Below, in pieces: positions 1 to 12,870 of a stretch of 64,000 nucleotides of DNA (positions are counted from its first letter, which is position 1; every line of letters begins with the position of its first letter). Made by a program: the position numbers and the translations under genes. Source of the DNA: Caecitellus pseudoparvulus (Eukaryota; Bigyra: Bicosoecida); contig CBFFRQ010000068.1 of the NCBI GenBank assembly GCA_965644315.1, positions 744,001-808,000 of the forward strand. Direction: 5' to 3'. The notes below the pieces were generated by a model. It made no database searches. It saw nothing but the letters and a program-made list of their open reading frames with translations, and was not told the origin of the DNA.

Positions 1-93
1 TGCCGTGTTTAAGGCTCGCTCAGGGGGCGGCTCCGGGCGGCGTCGCGGAAAGAAGCGCCGCACGGCGCTCGAGGACTGACCAGGCGGCTGCTA

Positions 94-719
94 TCACTTT
101 GCCTTAGTGGGCGCGTGCTGCAGGATGCAGGACTGCAGCGCCCCAGCCTCTGTACCGCACACAGTGGGGTCGCGCGCTGGCGGCAGCTGCAGCTGTGCCT
201 CGTGCAGGCCAGCCTCCCAACGGCATGTGCCGTACTTGCCCAGCTGTCCCTCACATGCGTCCAGGGCCCCTGGAATCAGTGCCTTCCTGTAACAGCGGCG
301 TGGGTGTGGAGCCGTCGCGTGCCTGGCAAATGCAGCTGCGGTGTGGAGCGGGGACGCAACTCACCATTTCGCCACGCACGCGTCCACCTCGCGGCTCTCC
401 TTTGCACATGAGGCTTCCCCAGCCCCGATACCTGCATTTGCTGTGCAGCTCTTGAGTTGATCCCACGGGGTTTGGCACAGAACAGATGGCTGCACACTCA
501 GCCTGTGGGGGGGAAGGTCCCGCTAGGCGTGGTGGAGCGCGTTGCGACATGAAACGCCAGCGCCACTCACCCAAACCTCGCTGGCGGAGCACTGCTGGAC
601 GAAGGTGGCGGCCCGTAAACGTAGTCCGCAATGGGAACGAAGTATGAAGCAATGCAGGCAGCAATGAGCAGCCCCCACAGAGCAAACTTGGCTGCATCGC
701 ACCGAGAGGAGGTCGCCAT
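94..719 (-). CDS. Membrane-anchored protein with four CX9C motifs (CHCH-like), three exons
   Basis: Three exons (719-571, 502-365, 286-94) join in frame to a 159-residue protein ending in TGA. Both introns (68 and 78 nt) start GTGAGT and end CAG. Residues about 10-35 form one hydrophobic segment followed by a Pro/Ser linker. The rest contains eight cysteines in four exact C-x9-C pairs, at residues about 58/68, 81/91, 106/116 and 138/148, arranged as two successive helix-pair units. Twin CX9C proteins are oxidised by the Mia40 relay in the mitochondrial intermembrane space, so an inner-membrane-anchored IMS protein is the natural inference. NDUFA8 also has two CHCH units, but I see no specific similarity and it lacks this membrane anchor. 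An alternative acceptor at about position 320 would add 11 residues in the same frame. The regular cysteine spacing across exon joints is the main support for the model. Confidence 0.72.
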
Positions 720-861
720 GCTGCGTCGAGGCCAAAGCTGTTTCAGCGCAGCACAAGCCACGAAGTCGCACTGAATATGTGCCCGAAGCTTGCACCATGA
801 TCCGCCCCATGGAGCCACGTCAAGATGTGTATTTTGCCTTTCTCAAGCCCCTTCCAGGCCA

Positions 862-3800
862 TTAGTCGGGGGTGTCGAGGAAGGTCATGCCTCCGTGCGG
901 CACTCCGTCGTAAACGCCGCCCACTGGCTGCCCATCATCGCTGGAGTCACCTGCTGCTGTGGCAGCTGCCGTGAGGGCCGCCATGTTTTCCTGGCCCAGC
1001 ACCGGCACTTGCCACTCCTTCATCAAGTGCTCGAACCTGTCCAGGGCCAGTTGGCACCTCAGCGCGTCTGGCAAGCCGAGGGCCGCTTCAGCCTCAGACA
1101 CGGCAAGGAAGCCGAGCTGCGGCTCCAGGCTCTGCACCGCGGCCGAAATGGAGGACGCGTCCTCGGGGGTCAAGGACGCAGGGCCTGTCGGCATGCCGGC
1201 AGGCGGGCGGAACACCTGAGCAGTCTTGCGCTGCATGTAGGTGCGGAGGAACACCTCCACAAAGCTCCGCGACGCTGCGTTGCGTGCCAGCGCATAGGCC
1301 AGGGGGGGGTGAGACATGGCCAGGTGCAGCGTGTGCACCAGCACCTCCAGTGAGAAAGACGGGTACCGTGTGGCAAACTCCCGGGCGTGGGCCACGAGCC
1401 CGTCCTTGTGGCCCGCAGCAGCGAAATTGCTCTCCCACACCTCTGCGTCGTCCACCCAGTGCGTCTTCTCACTGCCCTCCACCATCGCACCCTCTGGAAG
1501 GCTGCCTTCGTCCGTCACGCGCACAGTGTCCGTGTCGTCGGCCGCGGCGTACAGGGGAACGCCCAGCAGCACAGTCTGGGCCCGCCGGTGCGACATCCAC
1601 TCCGGGGAGTTCAGCGCCAGCATTTGGCGCAGGACGACGAAGAGCCTGCGCACAGCGGGGGTTTCCGCCTCCTGGATGGCTTTGCTCAGCACCTTCTCGA
1701 CGCGCAGGCTCAAGCTCGGGTGGTCTGTGCACAGGTGCCAGGCGCACTCGCCCACTGCGGTGCGGTTGTGGGCGCCATTCAGCGCCTTGCTCCACAGCTT
1801 CTCAGTTTGCACAGCCTTCAAAAAGTCAGACGTCCCAGGGAAGGGCATGAGTGGCAGGGCCTCCTCGTCAGCTGCGAGGACGTTCTTGTGAGCCGGGTCA
1901 GCCGCCTCGCCTGCAGCCTCCTGCGCCTGTGCAGCGGCCTGCAAGCGCTCAGCATTTCCGCGGCTGGTGGAGATGGCTTCCCGGTCATACGCCTCCAGCT
2001 CCTCTAGACCTGCGACGCCGATGTGCCACTTGGCCCACGCAACCAGCGCCTTCGGGAGCGCTGCCCCCGACGGCACCAAACCGCTGGTGAGCCCTGCCTG
2101 CTCACCCGAGCTGGCGCCATCCTTGGCCAGGGTGGGGTGACTGTCATCGCTGAGGACCGCCTTCTTCAGGCATGCAGGCAGCTCTGCGGCGATTGCCGAC
2201 GCCGGGTGGCTGCCTTGCACAGCCCGCAGCAGGATGCCGCCCGAGCCCTTGATGATGGTGGTGCAGGGCATGGGAGCACCCTTCAGCTTGTGCTGCAGCT
2301 TAGTGCGGCAGCGCACCCCCAAGGCGATGGTGTCCCACACGGCTGAGAAGTCAGCCGCTGCGTACTTGTTGGACATCTCAGGCCGGCGCCGCCGCCCAGG
2401 AGCGTAGCGCTTGCCAACGCCCTCCAAGGGGGACTCCGCTCCCAGCAAGAAGTCCGCGACGCTGATGTCCCACTCCCTATCCCGGAAGAGGAACTCTCGG
2501 GCGCCTCGCCCTGTCAACGCGACATGGTAGACCAGAGCAAAGTACTCGTTGAAGTGCTTCCATGCCCCTGCCATGTAGTTGGTCATGTCCAGGGAGGTGA
2601 GCCAGGACAAGAACGCCCCACACGTCGTTGCGAGGCGGGGCACCACCTCTGTGGCCCCGGTGGGGTCCCGGATGGAGATGGTCTTGCCGGCGGCATTCTT
2701 TGCCTTGAGCATGCGAGGCACCTCGACATCCACAGTCTCGGCCCAGCGGCCCTCCTCCAACACGTTCAGGCGCAGGAAGGCTCGCAGCAGGAACGACGCA
2801 AAGGCCGCCCGCACCTCGGGGTGTGGGCAGCGCCCCAGCATGTCCTTGAACAGCTTGGACTTGTGCTGCAAGTTGGACAGGACCTGCTTGCACGCAGTGA
2901 CGTTGGAAGCTACCAAGTCCTCCATGGCCGCGCACTGGCGCAAGAAAGGCTCTGTGTCCGCCGAGTGCGCGGTGACAAGGATCATGAAGCGCATGAGGGT
3001 GTACAGCTCCGACAGGCCATCGGCGGAGGAGACCTCCTGAGCAAGCTCCCCGCAGGGCGCCAGCACTGCATCCACGTCGCTTGGCTGCATCTCTGGCTCC
3101 ACCCAAGGCGCTGCCGATGCTGCCAATGCCGTGGTGAGGCCTGGGTTCATGGCCTCGCGCGTGAAGAACGTCACCCACTCCATGAAGGACGGCTCGAACA
3201 TGTTGCACAGGTGCAGGAAGTTGCAGTTCTCCTCAGACACGCCCAGCTCCACACTCTCTGGCAGGCGGCCGCGACCCGAAGCATCCAGGGGGACAATGTC
3301 CCCAGGGGCCATGGTCAGAGTCTCTGCCGGCTGCCCATCCACTGGTGGCAGCTTCATGGTGATGTCTTGTGGCTGCTTGCGTTCATAGACGAGGATGTAC
3401 GCATTCTGCATGATGTCGACCTCCTCCTCAATCATGCAGCCCGCGGAAGTGCTCCACCGAGATCGCAGACGGGTGCCGCCAAAGCAGGCCTCCTCCATGC
3501 GGGAGACATCCCACGGGACCACCAGTCTGTCGTTGAACTCGAACCACTCCCCTCGCCACTCCACACTGGCGGGCGCCCCTGCTGCGCAAGCTGCTTGGCG
3601 GGACTTGGCAATGTGGTGCGCCCGCACGCCGCGCTCGCGAATGTAGCTAAAGTAGTGCCCCGAGTCAATGGTGCCCACGTGCACGACGATGCCGACCAAC
3701 TCGTACTCGTAGTACTCTGCGGGGTGCGCCACGTATTCCCTCGGGGACGGCTCCTCCACGCCCTGGTTCGCTTCCTCCCACGCGACACCCTCTTTGGAGT

Positions 3801-6800
3801 AGGGGTACATGTCCAGGTCCAAGGGGAACTCCACGCGGGAATTGAGCTTCTCGCTGGTGAAGGTGCTGTAGTTCATCTCAAACCGGCCCAGGTGCAGGAT
3901 CAACGTGTTGGGCAGCTCTGCAAACACTCCGCGCTTCCGCACCGTCACCTCCATGTTGTCCCGAGCTTCGTCGCGGAAGCCGTCGATGGTTTCGCCCTGG
4001 ATCTGGCCGGCCAACGCCTCCGCCAAGCTGCTGCGGCCACGCACTGCCAGGGTGTGCGCGTAGAACGGCTGCACACCACTGTCCCGCGTGGGGGCGCCAT
4101 CCAAGAACACCAGCTGGTCCTGCACTGTCCCTGTCACCGTCGCCGCAAACAGGTTCTCCCACTTGCTGCCCTTCAGGGAGAACTCCAGCCGGTCAATGAA
4201 ACGCGTGAGGTACTCCTGCGCGTCTTGCTGCACCAGGACGTGGGTGGGGGCCTTCCCTGTCTCATCTTTGAAGGCATAGCACCAGCTCGAGGGGTCAAAC
4301 GCCTGCTTGGCAGACATGTCCAGGTTGCCAAACATGACCTGCACTTGGTGCAGCAAGTTGTCCTTCACCTCCTCCTCGCTCTGCTCGTCGGCCTTGGAGT
4401 CAGCGGCCAAGAGGGCATACCGCAGCGGCTCGATCATGAAGAACTGCTGCATGAGCGCGTTCATGTAGCAGATGCAGCCTAGGTTGCGCAGGCCCACGTA
4501 CCCCGTGGCGCTGCGGCTGCCGCTTGCCGGCGTGAAGCGCCACACCACCTTCTGCTCCTCGTGATCCTGCACCAGCTGCTCCACGAAGACCATGCAGGCC
4601 CGTGCAGCAGCTGGGGAGTGGGCAGCCAGCTGCTTCAGCACAGCAAAGGCTGCAGCGCGTGAGAACTCAGTCTTGCACTTGGGCGCAGCGTGCACCGCCA
4701 GCACCGCTTGCCCCTCGCCTTCGCCAATGACGGGCAGATCAAAGAGGCACGTCGTGAACAGAAACTGCACCAAGCCCAAGCCGCCGGGGCGCAGGGCTTC
4801 ATCCAGCTTGTCGTCGCCGGTGATGCCTGCGAAAGCCACAGCAGCGCCTGCCAGGGCACCGATGGGCGCCACCGGCAACTCTTCCACTGCGAGTCGCTCG
4901 CAGGAAGCAGGGGACATGCCGAGCAGCGCGCTCAGCAGCGCCAGGCGCCCCACGAGGGGCAGCACAACTGCGTTCACGTCAGTGCTGCGCTCTACACCTT
5001 CGCAAGTAACCACGGCCTCCACTGCCTTGGCCAGCCACGTGTCGACCAGCGCTGACTCGCCGGTTTGGGTCGAGAGCAAGTGCAGGGCGAGGCGGAAGGG
5101 GGTAACAAGGAACCCACAGGGGGCGGTGGCTTCCAGCAAGGCTGGCAGCAAAGCGCCGACAATGCTCTGCACCCATTCGCCTGGAGCAGATGCTGCCAGG
5201 GAGGCCACGACGCAGGCCGCAACCTGGCGCGCTCCCTCCGCAGCGGGAGTGGTGGCACGCGACTGCAGGAGGGTCTGCAGCAGGAAGGCCCGGAACTCAG
5301 AGCTGCTGCCCTGGCGAGGGTCCAGCGGTGGCGCCATGCCTGACGCGCCTGCTGCAGCCACAATGCGCCCAGCTGCTGCGGCGGCATCCACAGCAGCCGC
5401 CAAGGCAGCCGTGGACGCTGCCCCCTCGCCGCAGAGGGCGGCTGACAGCTGCTGACGCAAAGTTTCCCAGGCAGCTCGCCACACTGGCTCTGGCACGCTG
5501 CCTGCGCTGTCTGAGGCGGTGGGCAAGTGGCGCGGCCAGCTGCGAGTCAGCTGCGCCGTCGAGTGCAGCACCTCAGGCAGCACCGTGCTGGCGCTTGCCC
5601 ACGCCTTGGACAACTCCTCGTGGTGTGCCTCCTCGCCGTCGACATCATCGTCGTCGTCATCCAGAGTCTTGCCAGTCAACGCCGCAGCGGCTGCTGCAAG
5701 CGCTTTCATCGTCGCCGACTCAGCTGACTTGGGGGTGGCAGTGGTTTTGCTGGTCAGGCGCTCCCCAGCCCCAAGCCCTTGCAACGCAGCCCAGTCCACC
5801 TCGCCTTGGGAGACGCTGGGGCGCGGCGGCGGCGTGGCAGCAAGCAACGGCGCAGGCGTCACACCCAGCAGGGCCTCCCCTGCGCCGCCGGCCAAGATGG
5901 CGGCGTCGCCGTGTCCAGCGTCAGCCAGGGCGAAGAGCAAGGCGCGCAGGGCCATGGCTTGCAGCACGCTGACAATGTATGGGCTGCTGCTGCCAGCCAT
6001 GCTGGCAAAGCCCTGCAGGGCGGATGACAGCACGGCAACCCCCCCAGATGCGTGGAAGGCCTCGCGCCACTGCACACGGAGGGCGCGCTCCCGCGTGACT
6101 GCGGCGCCAACCTCCGCCAGCGCAGCACGCACAGGCTCTGCACCCAGACGCAAGGCTCCAGACGCCTCGCCAGCCGAGACGCGGCGCAGGGACAGCGCCA
6201 AGGCAGCGCGGCAGTCAGACTCGGGATCACCCAGCATGCGGAGGACACAGGACAGCGCCAGGTAAGCCTTGGATGGCGAGGCAGAGCTCAGAAGTGGCGC
6301 CAGGGACGCTGCGTTGCCCCCTGTCGCGAGCCCAGCCGCCCAGTCTGTGCACAGGGCGGGCGGCGTGAAGCACCCCGCCGTGCCCAAGGCGACCGGCGAC
6401 AGCTCGGCGTCGGCTGCCTCGAACGCAGCCTTGGTCCACGACCCACCAGGCGCGGTGCCCAGGCTGCCCACGGTGGACGCAACCACTGACTGGGTGGGCA
6501 GCCTGCACAGCAAGTGCCACACGTGGCGCAAGGCCGCTTCATCGGCTTGGCTCGCGAACATGAGGTCCAGCGTCTCAAGCAAGGCCTCCACGCACTCGGC
6601 GTTCTCTGCCAGCACAGCAGCAGTGCTGCCCTGCACGGCAGTCAGAACGGCCTCAGGGGACAGGCAGGCCTCGGGGTCCTCAGCAGGTTCTGACGCTCGC
6701 GGCTTCAGCACCAGCACCGAGGCTCCGGAAGTGACTCCCAGCTCAGCAAGGGTCTTCCCCAAAGCGCCTCCACGGATGGCAGCGACACCCGTCACAGACA

Positions 6801-9800
6801 CCCGCAGCTCGCTCAGGGGCACCCGTAGCAAGAAAGCGATGCTGCTTAGCAACGACAGCCCAGATTCGTGGGGGTACGCCGTGCAGTCGATGCTCTTCGT
6901 GGACAGGGGAACCTTGGCCAGCACTGTGCCGTCGGCCGCGGGCTCCTCGAGCGGCGTCGCCTTCAGTGCCCCGACGCTGGACGCCGGAACTCGGACGACT
7001 GAGTCAGCCTCCGACACCGTCAAGCGCAGAGTCATGGGCTCCCCGCCCTTCAACAACGGCGGTGCCAGGGCCACGGCAGCGGCAGCTGTGTCCCGCAGCA
7101 AAGCGCCCTTGGCGGCATCCTTCACTGAATCCTGCACAAGGCCATTCAGCATGGAAACGCAGCGCTGTAGCAGGCGCTGGGGCGAGGCAGAGCCTGCTGT
7201 GCTGCCTTCTGACCGCTGGGGGCTGATGGGCACGCCACCTGTACCGCTCTCCTCCCCACCACTGAGCATGCCCGCTGCCCGGCGCATGTAGCGAATGCAC
7301 TTGGCCACTGTCTGGGCGCGCATGCCCTGTGCTTCCCCAGCCAGCGGCGCCGCGAGGCGCTGCTGCAAGCTGGACAGCAGGGCAGCCGCGTTGGTGGATG
7401 CATCCTCGTCCTCCGCTGCCAGAGCGACTTGCCAGACGGCGTCCACCCCCTCCAAGTCCAGGGAGTCAATGGAGAAGACAGCCAGCGTGGCGATGGACTG
7501 CCTGCGAATGCCGCCCTCGTCCTGCACCAGGTGCTGGGCAGCCAGGCGAAGGAATGTGGGCACTGAGCCGGCCGGTGTCGGCCGCCCGAACTGGCACGAA
7601 CCAAGCCCCAGCGCGCCGCCATGCAACGTCAGCTTGGCGTCCAGCTCGTTCAGGAGCAGGAAAAGACTGACCACTGCGTTGAAGGCCGGGAGGGTGCAGC
7701 TTGTCGCAAAGGTGTCATCCTCCATGAAGGCGGCGTACACTGCCCGGGCGACGTCGGCGGAGAAGACGTGGGACTCCTGGCCCGCGCCACCTGCAGCGTC
7801 ATCCAGGCCAAGGCTTGCGTGGGACATGTGCAAGCGCCGCACAGCGTCCATGAACCAGCCGTAGATGAGGCTACTCGTGCCATCGGAAGCTTGCGCTGCG
7901 ACGGTCCACAAGTCAATGGCCTGCTCCTGGTTCAGCTCACATGAGGAGGATGCCAGCAGCCAGGCCAGCAACTCCAGCCGCGCGGCAGCTGCCTGCGAAG
8001 CACAGCTGACGGTGGAGGATGAGGCAGGGGGGGCTGTGGGCACTGGACTGGCGACGAGGGCGTGCAGGCGCTCTGTGAGGGGGGTGGTGGAGGGCGCCAT
8101 GGCGGCATCCACCAACGTCAGGAAGTGTGGCCACTCTACTCGCGGAGGGGGTGCCTGCTTGCTGCCACCAGCAGCCAACCCCTGCACCTGCTCTACCAGC
8201 GCAGACACGAGGTCTGTCGCAACCACCAGCTCCCCGATGGCGTCGGCGCGAGATGTCTCCCCCGGCATGACCGAGTATGAGGGCATGTTTGCCAGCGCCG
8301 CATGCAGCAAGAACAATGCCGAGTCAGGGGCCACCCCGTGGCTGAACAGGGCTGACGCCAAGAGCAATGCGCTGTCGCGGATGTGCCCGCCCTCTGTCGC
8401 GCACAGCATCTGAAACAGCTCCACCAGGGCCGCTTCCTGCATGTCAGGAGAGATGCTGCCTGAAAGGGCCTGCAGTGCACTCCAAACGGCTGCCCGGTGG
8501 GGGGTGGGTGCCTCCCCCTCTGGCTCGCCGCTTGCTGGCCCGAAAGCCAGAGCGAACAGGAACGCCTCAGCCTCAGACACAAGAGACGCGTGCAGAGGCG
8601 TCTTGTCAGCACTACTGCCCGATGTCGCAACTGCCTTGAGCAGGCGCACAAGGCGATCATCGACGCCTGACGCAGCAGCAGCCAGTGTGCTCGTGAACAG
8701 CTGCTGCAGAGCAGTGTCATCCATGAAGGGGGCAGTGCTCACAAGGACGCTGACGGCCTCTGTCGCTGCGTCTGTCGCTGCACCCAGCGCGACGCTGAGC
8801 ATCATGTCCAGCGCATCGGAGGATAGCCGCCCAGCCTTCGCCAGGAACTTCACGAGCCCTGCAGACGCCTTGATGCTCTGCTCGTGCTTGATCTTGGCAA
8901 AGAGCGTCCCCAGGACGTCTTCGCTGCTGATCCACGATAGAATGATGTCCTCCGTGAGGTACGACGGCGCGATGCGCACCCTGCGGTAGTTCGTCTTCAC
9001 GCTCCCGTCCGCTTGTGTCCAGGACGACACGAGCAGGCCCTTGGGGGCCAGGCGCCGCATGTCCAGGTGCTGCAGCAGCTCAGACAGGGACTTGGCAGCT
9101 TCCACGGCCTGCTGCAGTTTCCCTCGCTGCAGCTGGGCGCCAATCACCCTCAGGCGCAGGGACTCGATGGTTTCCCCAGTCTGTGCCTCGGAGAAGAGGC
9201 GACGCACTACCTTGTACAGCGCCTGTAGCAGTTGGTCCAGCAGGGGCCCGCTCAGCTCGTCCAAGTCCTCGGGGGAGGACACGGCAGAGGCGATGCGGCT
9301 GTAGCTGCCAGTCACCAAGGCGTGCAGGAAGTCGTTGGCCACGGGGGAGAGCAAGGTGGCAATGTTGCCCATGCAATCCAGGAAGACGAAGAGGCTCTCA
9401 AGTGGCACAGGGTCTCCAGACTTCAAACGCGACGCGATGCCCCGGGCACCCTTGCAGGTCCCCAGAAAGTAGTTGATGTTGTCCAGCAGGTAGCTGCTGC
9501 GGCGCCAGCCCTTCCACCGCACCGCAGCGCTCCCAGGTGCCACGCCGTCAGGCAGCGCCACGCCTTCCGGCAGCGCAAACTCCGCGTCGTGGTGCACGAC
9601 GTCCTTGGTCAAGTACCCCCGCTCCCCTTCCGAGAGGGAGTTCAGTGGGGCCAGCTTGGGGCTCAGCACGTCGTACCAGTCATCGTACTTCTCGCCATAG
9701 CCAATGGCACGCACCAGCACCTTCACAGTGCCATCCTGCTCCACCTCGCGCTCCAGCACCACGCCCTGCACCCACGTCCGGTACATGTCCATGACATCCA

Positions 9801-10843
9801 GCATGTCGCCTTGCTCCAGGGTGTTTCGCCAGGCATCCTGAGGGCCTGGTGTGGGGGGCGGAGGCTTCTCTGCCTCCCGGGCTGCGGCAAGCACGGCGCC
9901 CTTGCCTTTGGGCGCCATGTCCGGGTCTGTTGCACGCTTCCACGTGGCTTCCTCCATGCCGGGGGCCAGGATGCGCAGCTCGGTGCCGTAGGGGCTGCTC
10001 TCCACGATGGTGGCCGTCTCCCACTTGCCATCCACGCAGAAGTCAATCTCGTCCCCCGCATCTAGCAGCTCGGCCCACGAGTCATCCAGCTCATCGGCGC
10101 CCGTGTCCGCCTGCAAGCAGCCTCGAACGATGCCAAACTCTTCTGATTCCAACGTCCCCTTGCCAAAGATGCGGTACAGACGCATGGAAGGGTCCAGGCA
10201 CACCTGCATGATCTCGTTCGTCTCCACGAGGTCTGCCTTCAAGTGGTTGGCGCAAGCACTGAGGGCAAGGTGAACCAGCTTCTGCCCAAACAGGATGTCT
10301 TGCACAGCCCCAACAGCGTACTCCCGCTTGAGCACCGCCTGCGCCATGCCTGGCACGGCATGCTTGAAGAAGTAGTTCATGTGCTCCTGCGAGCAACCAC
10401 TCGTCCTGCACATGGCGAGAGAGGAGGACCGCAAGTGATTTCAGCCGCCGAAACGCGCAGGGAGGGGGGAGGGGCGCACTTTATCCAGTTGAACCATGAC
10501 ATGGCCACTGTGAACTGCTCCTCCATGTCCGTTTCAGCTGCACAGGAGGGGGGGGTGGAGGCAGCGCCAGTGCCGAGTGGTCACGCGGGCCTGAAAGCGG
10601 CCAGGCCCCGCACTGGGGACGGCAGCGCTGCCGGGCACATGTGGTAACAGGAGCAGCATGCATGCCTCGCACTCCTGCCGTGCCCGCCGCCCCTCTGACG
10701 GCAAAGCGCCTGCCGAACAAGTCTTGCGGCAGTGCTCCACCACGCCTGCGGACAGTGCACTCACCAGACCTCAGCCCGACGATGAGGCGCTTGAAGTTGG
10801 CCTTGAACACCCCTACATCGGTTTCAGGGGTCCTGGCTGCCAT
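862..10843 (-). CDS. Giant ubiquitin-specific protease (USP/UBP, peptidase C19), about 3,226 aa
   Basis: This deubiquitinase cleaves ubiquitin from proteins by a cysteine-protease mechanism. Exons are 10843-10765, 10537-10480 and one 9.5-kb exon 10405-862; introns are 227 and 74 nt. The Cys box GLRNLGCICYMNALMQQ places the nucleophile near Cys2025. The His box DSGHYFSYIR is near His2296 and is followed by WFEFND. The catalytic domain spans roughly 2017-2390. A ubiquitin-like stretch lies near 1170-1260 and two Tudor/chromo-barrel-like stretches (GDEIDF..., YDDWYD) near 155-315. The rest is helical, HEAT/ARM-like sequence, as in USP9X, USP24 and USP34, whose size it matches. The zinc-finger CxxC usually found before the LPxxLxxHLxRF motif is absent. 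The long frame opens on TTG after a stop; I replaced that with the spliced ATG start because both small exons join in phase. Which USP orthologue this is cannot be decided here. Confidence 0.93.
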
Positions 10844-11265
10844 GACTGGTGGTGCTGTGTGCCTAGTAGCGGTGGGGGGGGAGCGCTTGGCGGGCCTTCA
10901 GGCAACCTTGCCAACACGCCGTTGCCGCTGCAGCGCCGGGTGCCTGCCAAGGCACCAGCCGGAGCTTGAAGCACTCACTGGGCGCAGGACAGCAGTATCA
11001 GTGCGAAGTAGAGCACTGGTGCTTGTCTTTTGTGCGTCGCGGGCAAGTGCAGCCCGCCAGGCTACGATGAAGGCTGCGACACAGTGAAGGGTCCCGCGGC
11101 TTTCTCCACGGCAAGCAAACCCCCCCGCCCGCACAACTCAAATCTCCTCACCCCCACGGACCCCTTCGACTGCCTCTCGGCTGCCTTCAGCGCCGCCCGC
11201 CCCTCCGCCTTGGGAAGCCGAGGAAGCGGCGCAGTCGTGGCTGTGAGGGGAGTTTCAAATTCCGC
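10844..11265. other. Divergent intergenic region
   Basis: About 420 bp separates the start codons of the USP gene (minus) and a small plus-strand gene. It contains C-rich and CA-rich stretches and no convincing exon in any frame. It probably holds both promoters. The TTCCGCA element of the right-hand gene sits at its right edge. Confidence 0.5.
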
Positions 11266-11266
11266 A
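11258..11266 (+). promoter_or_regulatory. TTCCGCA start-proximal element
   Basis: AATTCCGCA, whose last A is the first base of the ATG of the gene at 11266. It is one of several copies of the same element next to start codons in this window. Function as a transcription initiator is inferred. Confidence 0.45.
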
Positions 11267-11755
11267 TGGAGCCCCACCACGCAAAGCGCGCCGCTGCTGC
11301 TACCAGCGACGACGCCACCGTCGCACACGTGGCACCAGGGTACGATCCAGATGAATTGGAAGAACAGGGCATGGAAGATGGGCTTGGGACACTCATCAGC
11401 CTGATGCAGGACTTCAGCATTGGTGCGAGCTGCTGGCACGCGGTGCCCCGCGTGCCCTTCTTCATCAAGCGCCATCCCCCCCCCCGCAGATTGCAAATCA
11501 GCGAGGCGGGACCACTTCTCCAGTGAAGCTTCAGACGCTGCAGCCTGTGGCTCGCGAGCCAGCCGAATGCGCCGCCTCTTCCTGGCCTCCTCAGCGGGCA
11601 GCACACCGACAGAGCGCAGCTCTTCGCGACGCAAACCAACGCAAACAGTCAAGCACACACAGCGCCCTGCCCAGCAGCCCGCTCGACAACGCAAGCGTGG
11701 TCTGGGCGGTGAGGCCATCACACCTCCCCTTGCAGGTGGTGTTGGTCAAAGGTGA
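11266..11755 (+). CDS. Unknown small basic protein, two exons, about 140 aa
   Basis: Exon 1 (11266-11422) begins with ATG directly on an AATTCCGCA element. A 67-nt intron (GTGCGA ... poly-C then GCAG) leads to exon 2 (11490-11755), ending in TGA. The N-terminal half is acidic (a GYDPDELEEQGMEDG stretch). The C-terminal half is Ser-, Gln- and Arg-rich and strongly basic, suggesting a nucleic-acid-binding or nuclear protein, but I recognise no domain. The 3' coding end overlaps the end of the convergent thymidine kinase gene by 38 bp. The gene is supported by the upstream element, the good splice sites and the phase match; there is no homology to confirm it. Confidence 0.5.
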
Positions 11756-12730
11756 GCTTCGTGGGCTTCACTCCGTCCTCTGTTGAGCAGGCATCGCTGG
11801 CAGGTTTGCTGGGGGTGATGCTGGCAGGGTTGCCGCTGGGAGTGCTGTCGCCTGGAGAGGGCAGGGGGCTGGATGGGGCCTGCACCTTGGCTGAGGGCAG
11901 GCTGCTGATGGCAGCCTTGACGTCCGGCAAGGGCAGCGTGAAGCAGGAGCGGCAAGAAGGCAGGTACATCTCGGCGCCGCCCACCACCTCCACCTCCACG
12001 CTGTCTGTCAAGCGCCTTGTGAAGGCGGCGTCCCTGCCGCACACCGCACACACGGCACAGAGCTTGACGACACTCTCAGCCTTGGGAATGAGGGCGCAGA
12101 CGTCCCCGAACGGCTGCAGGCGGGGGAGCAGGGAGCGCGGTGCCTGGCGCCATGCTCTGCCAGGGCCAACGCCAGGCCTCACCTCCTGAGCAAACGTGCC
12201 GTCCAGGGCAGCCACGAGCACCAGCTTGCCTGCAGCACACGCAGCAATGCAGAAGCTCTTCAGGTCGTGCATGAACTGGCCTTCATCGATGGCAATGACC
12301 TGCGGTGGTGGGCAAGCCTGCTTGTGTGGGGCGGCTCCTGCACTCAAATGCACTGCACGAGCGACGCACGTCCACGGTTTTCCAGGAGTCCCCCAGTTCC
12401 TCCAACGCCGCAACACTGACGCTAGGCATCATAACTCGGTCATGTGTCGCCACGCAGTCTTCTGTCGTGTAGCGAGTGTCCTTCTGGAGCGCGCACGAGG
12501 CATGTTGAAATGCTCAAAGGTGCAGCGCACTCGTAACGGCAAGGGCCAACTTTGAACGCCAGCCCCGCAGCTCCCCGGACGCCACTCACGGAGTACTTGA
12601 CAACAAGGGTAGATCGCCGGGCAAAGGCGTGCCTGCGCACCCTGCGCAGCAGCTCCGTGCTCTTGCCGCTGAACATGGGCCCGATGATGAGCTCCAAGGC
12701 ACCAGCCTGAGGCATGCCCCGGCTTGCCAT
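11718..12730 (-). CDS. TK1: Thymidine kinase, TK1 type, four exons
   Basis: Phosphorylates thymidine with ATP to dTMP in the salvage pathway. Exons 12730-12590, 12483-12370, 12299-12183 and 12113-11718 are all phase 0 and give 255 residues. The P-loop GPMFSGKST is at about residues 17-25. The DTRY and THDR segments follow, then IDEGQF with the catalytic Glu, the AALDGTF segment, and two zinc-binding CxxC pairs near CAVC and CRSC, all in TK1 order. The last about 60 residues are Ser/Pro-rich and look disordered; in animals such tails carry degradation signals, but none is obvious here. Introns are 106, 70 and 69 nt with donors GTGAGT, GTGCGT and GTGAGG. The family assignment is secure. Confidence 0.95.
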
Positions 12731-12870
12731 GTCGCAGGTGATGCTGGGACCAGGGTGGAGGGCAACGCAGCTGTGTCACTGAAGACAACTTGGCCTGGGG
12801 CAAAGGCAAAGGGGTTGAACGCTGTGGTTTTGTTGGTGGTTGCATTTGGGGAAGGGACGCACGCTCCTGC

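Noticed and set aside
251-697. Single-exon minus-strand frame of 148 residues
   Set aside because: It runs through both introns of the CX9C gene and is in a different frame from the conserved cysteine pattern.
10406-10434. TTG start of the long USP frame
   Set aside because: TTG initiation is unlikely in a nuclear gene; two upstream exons splice in phase to this frame and supply an ATG.
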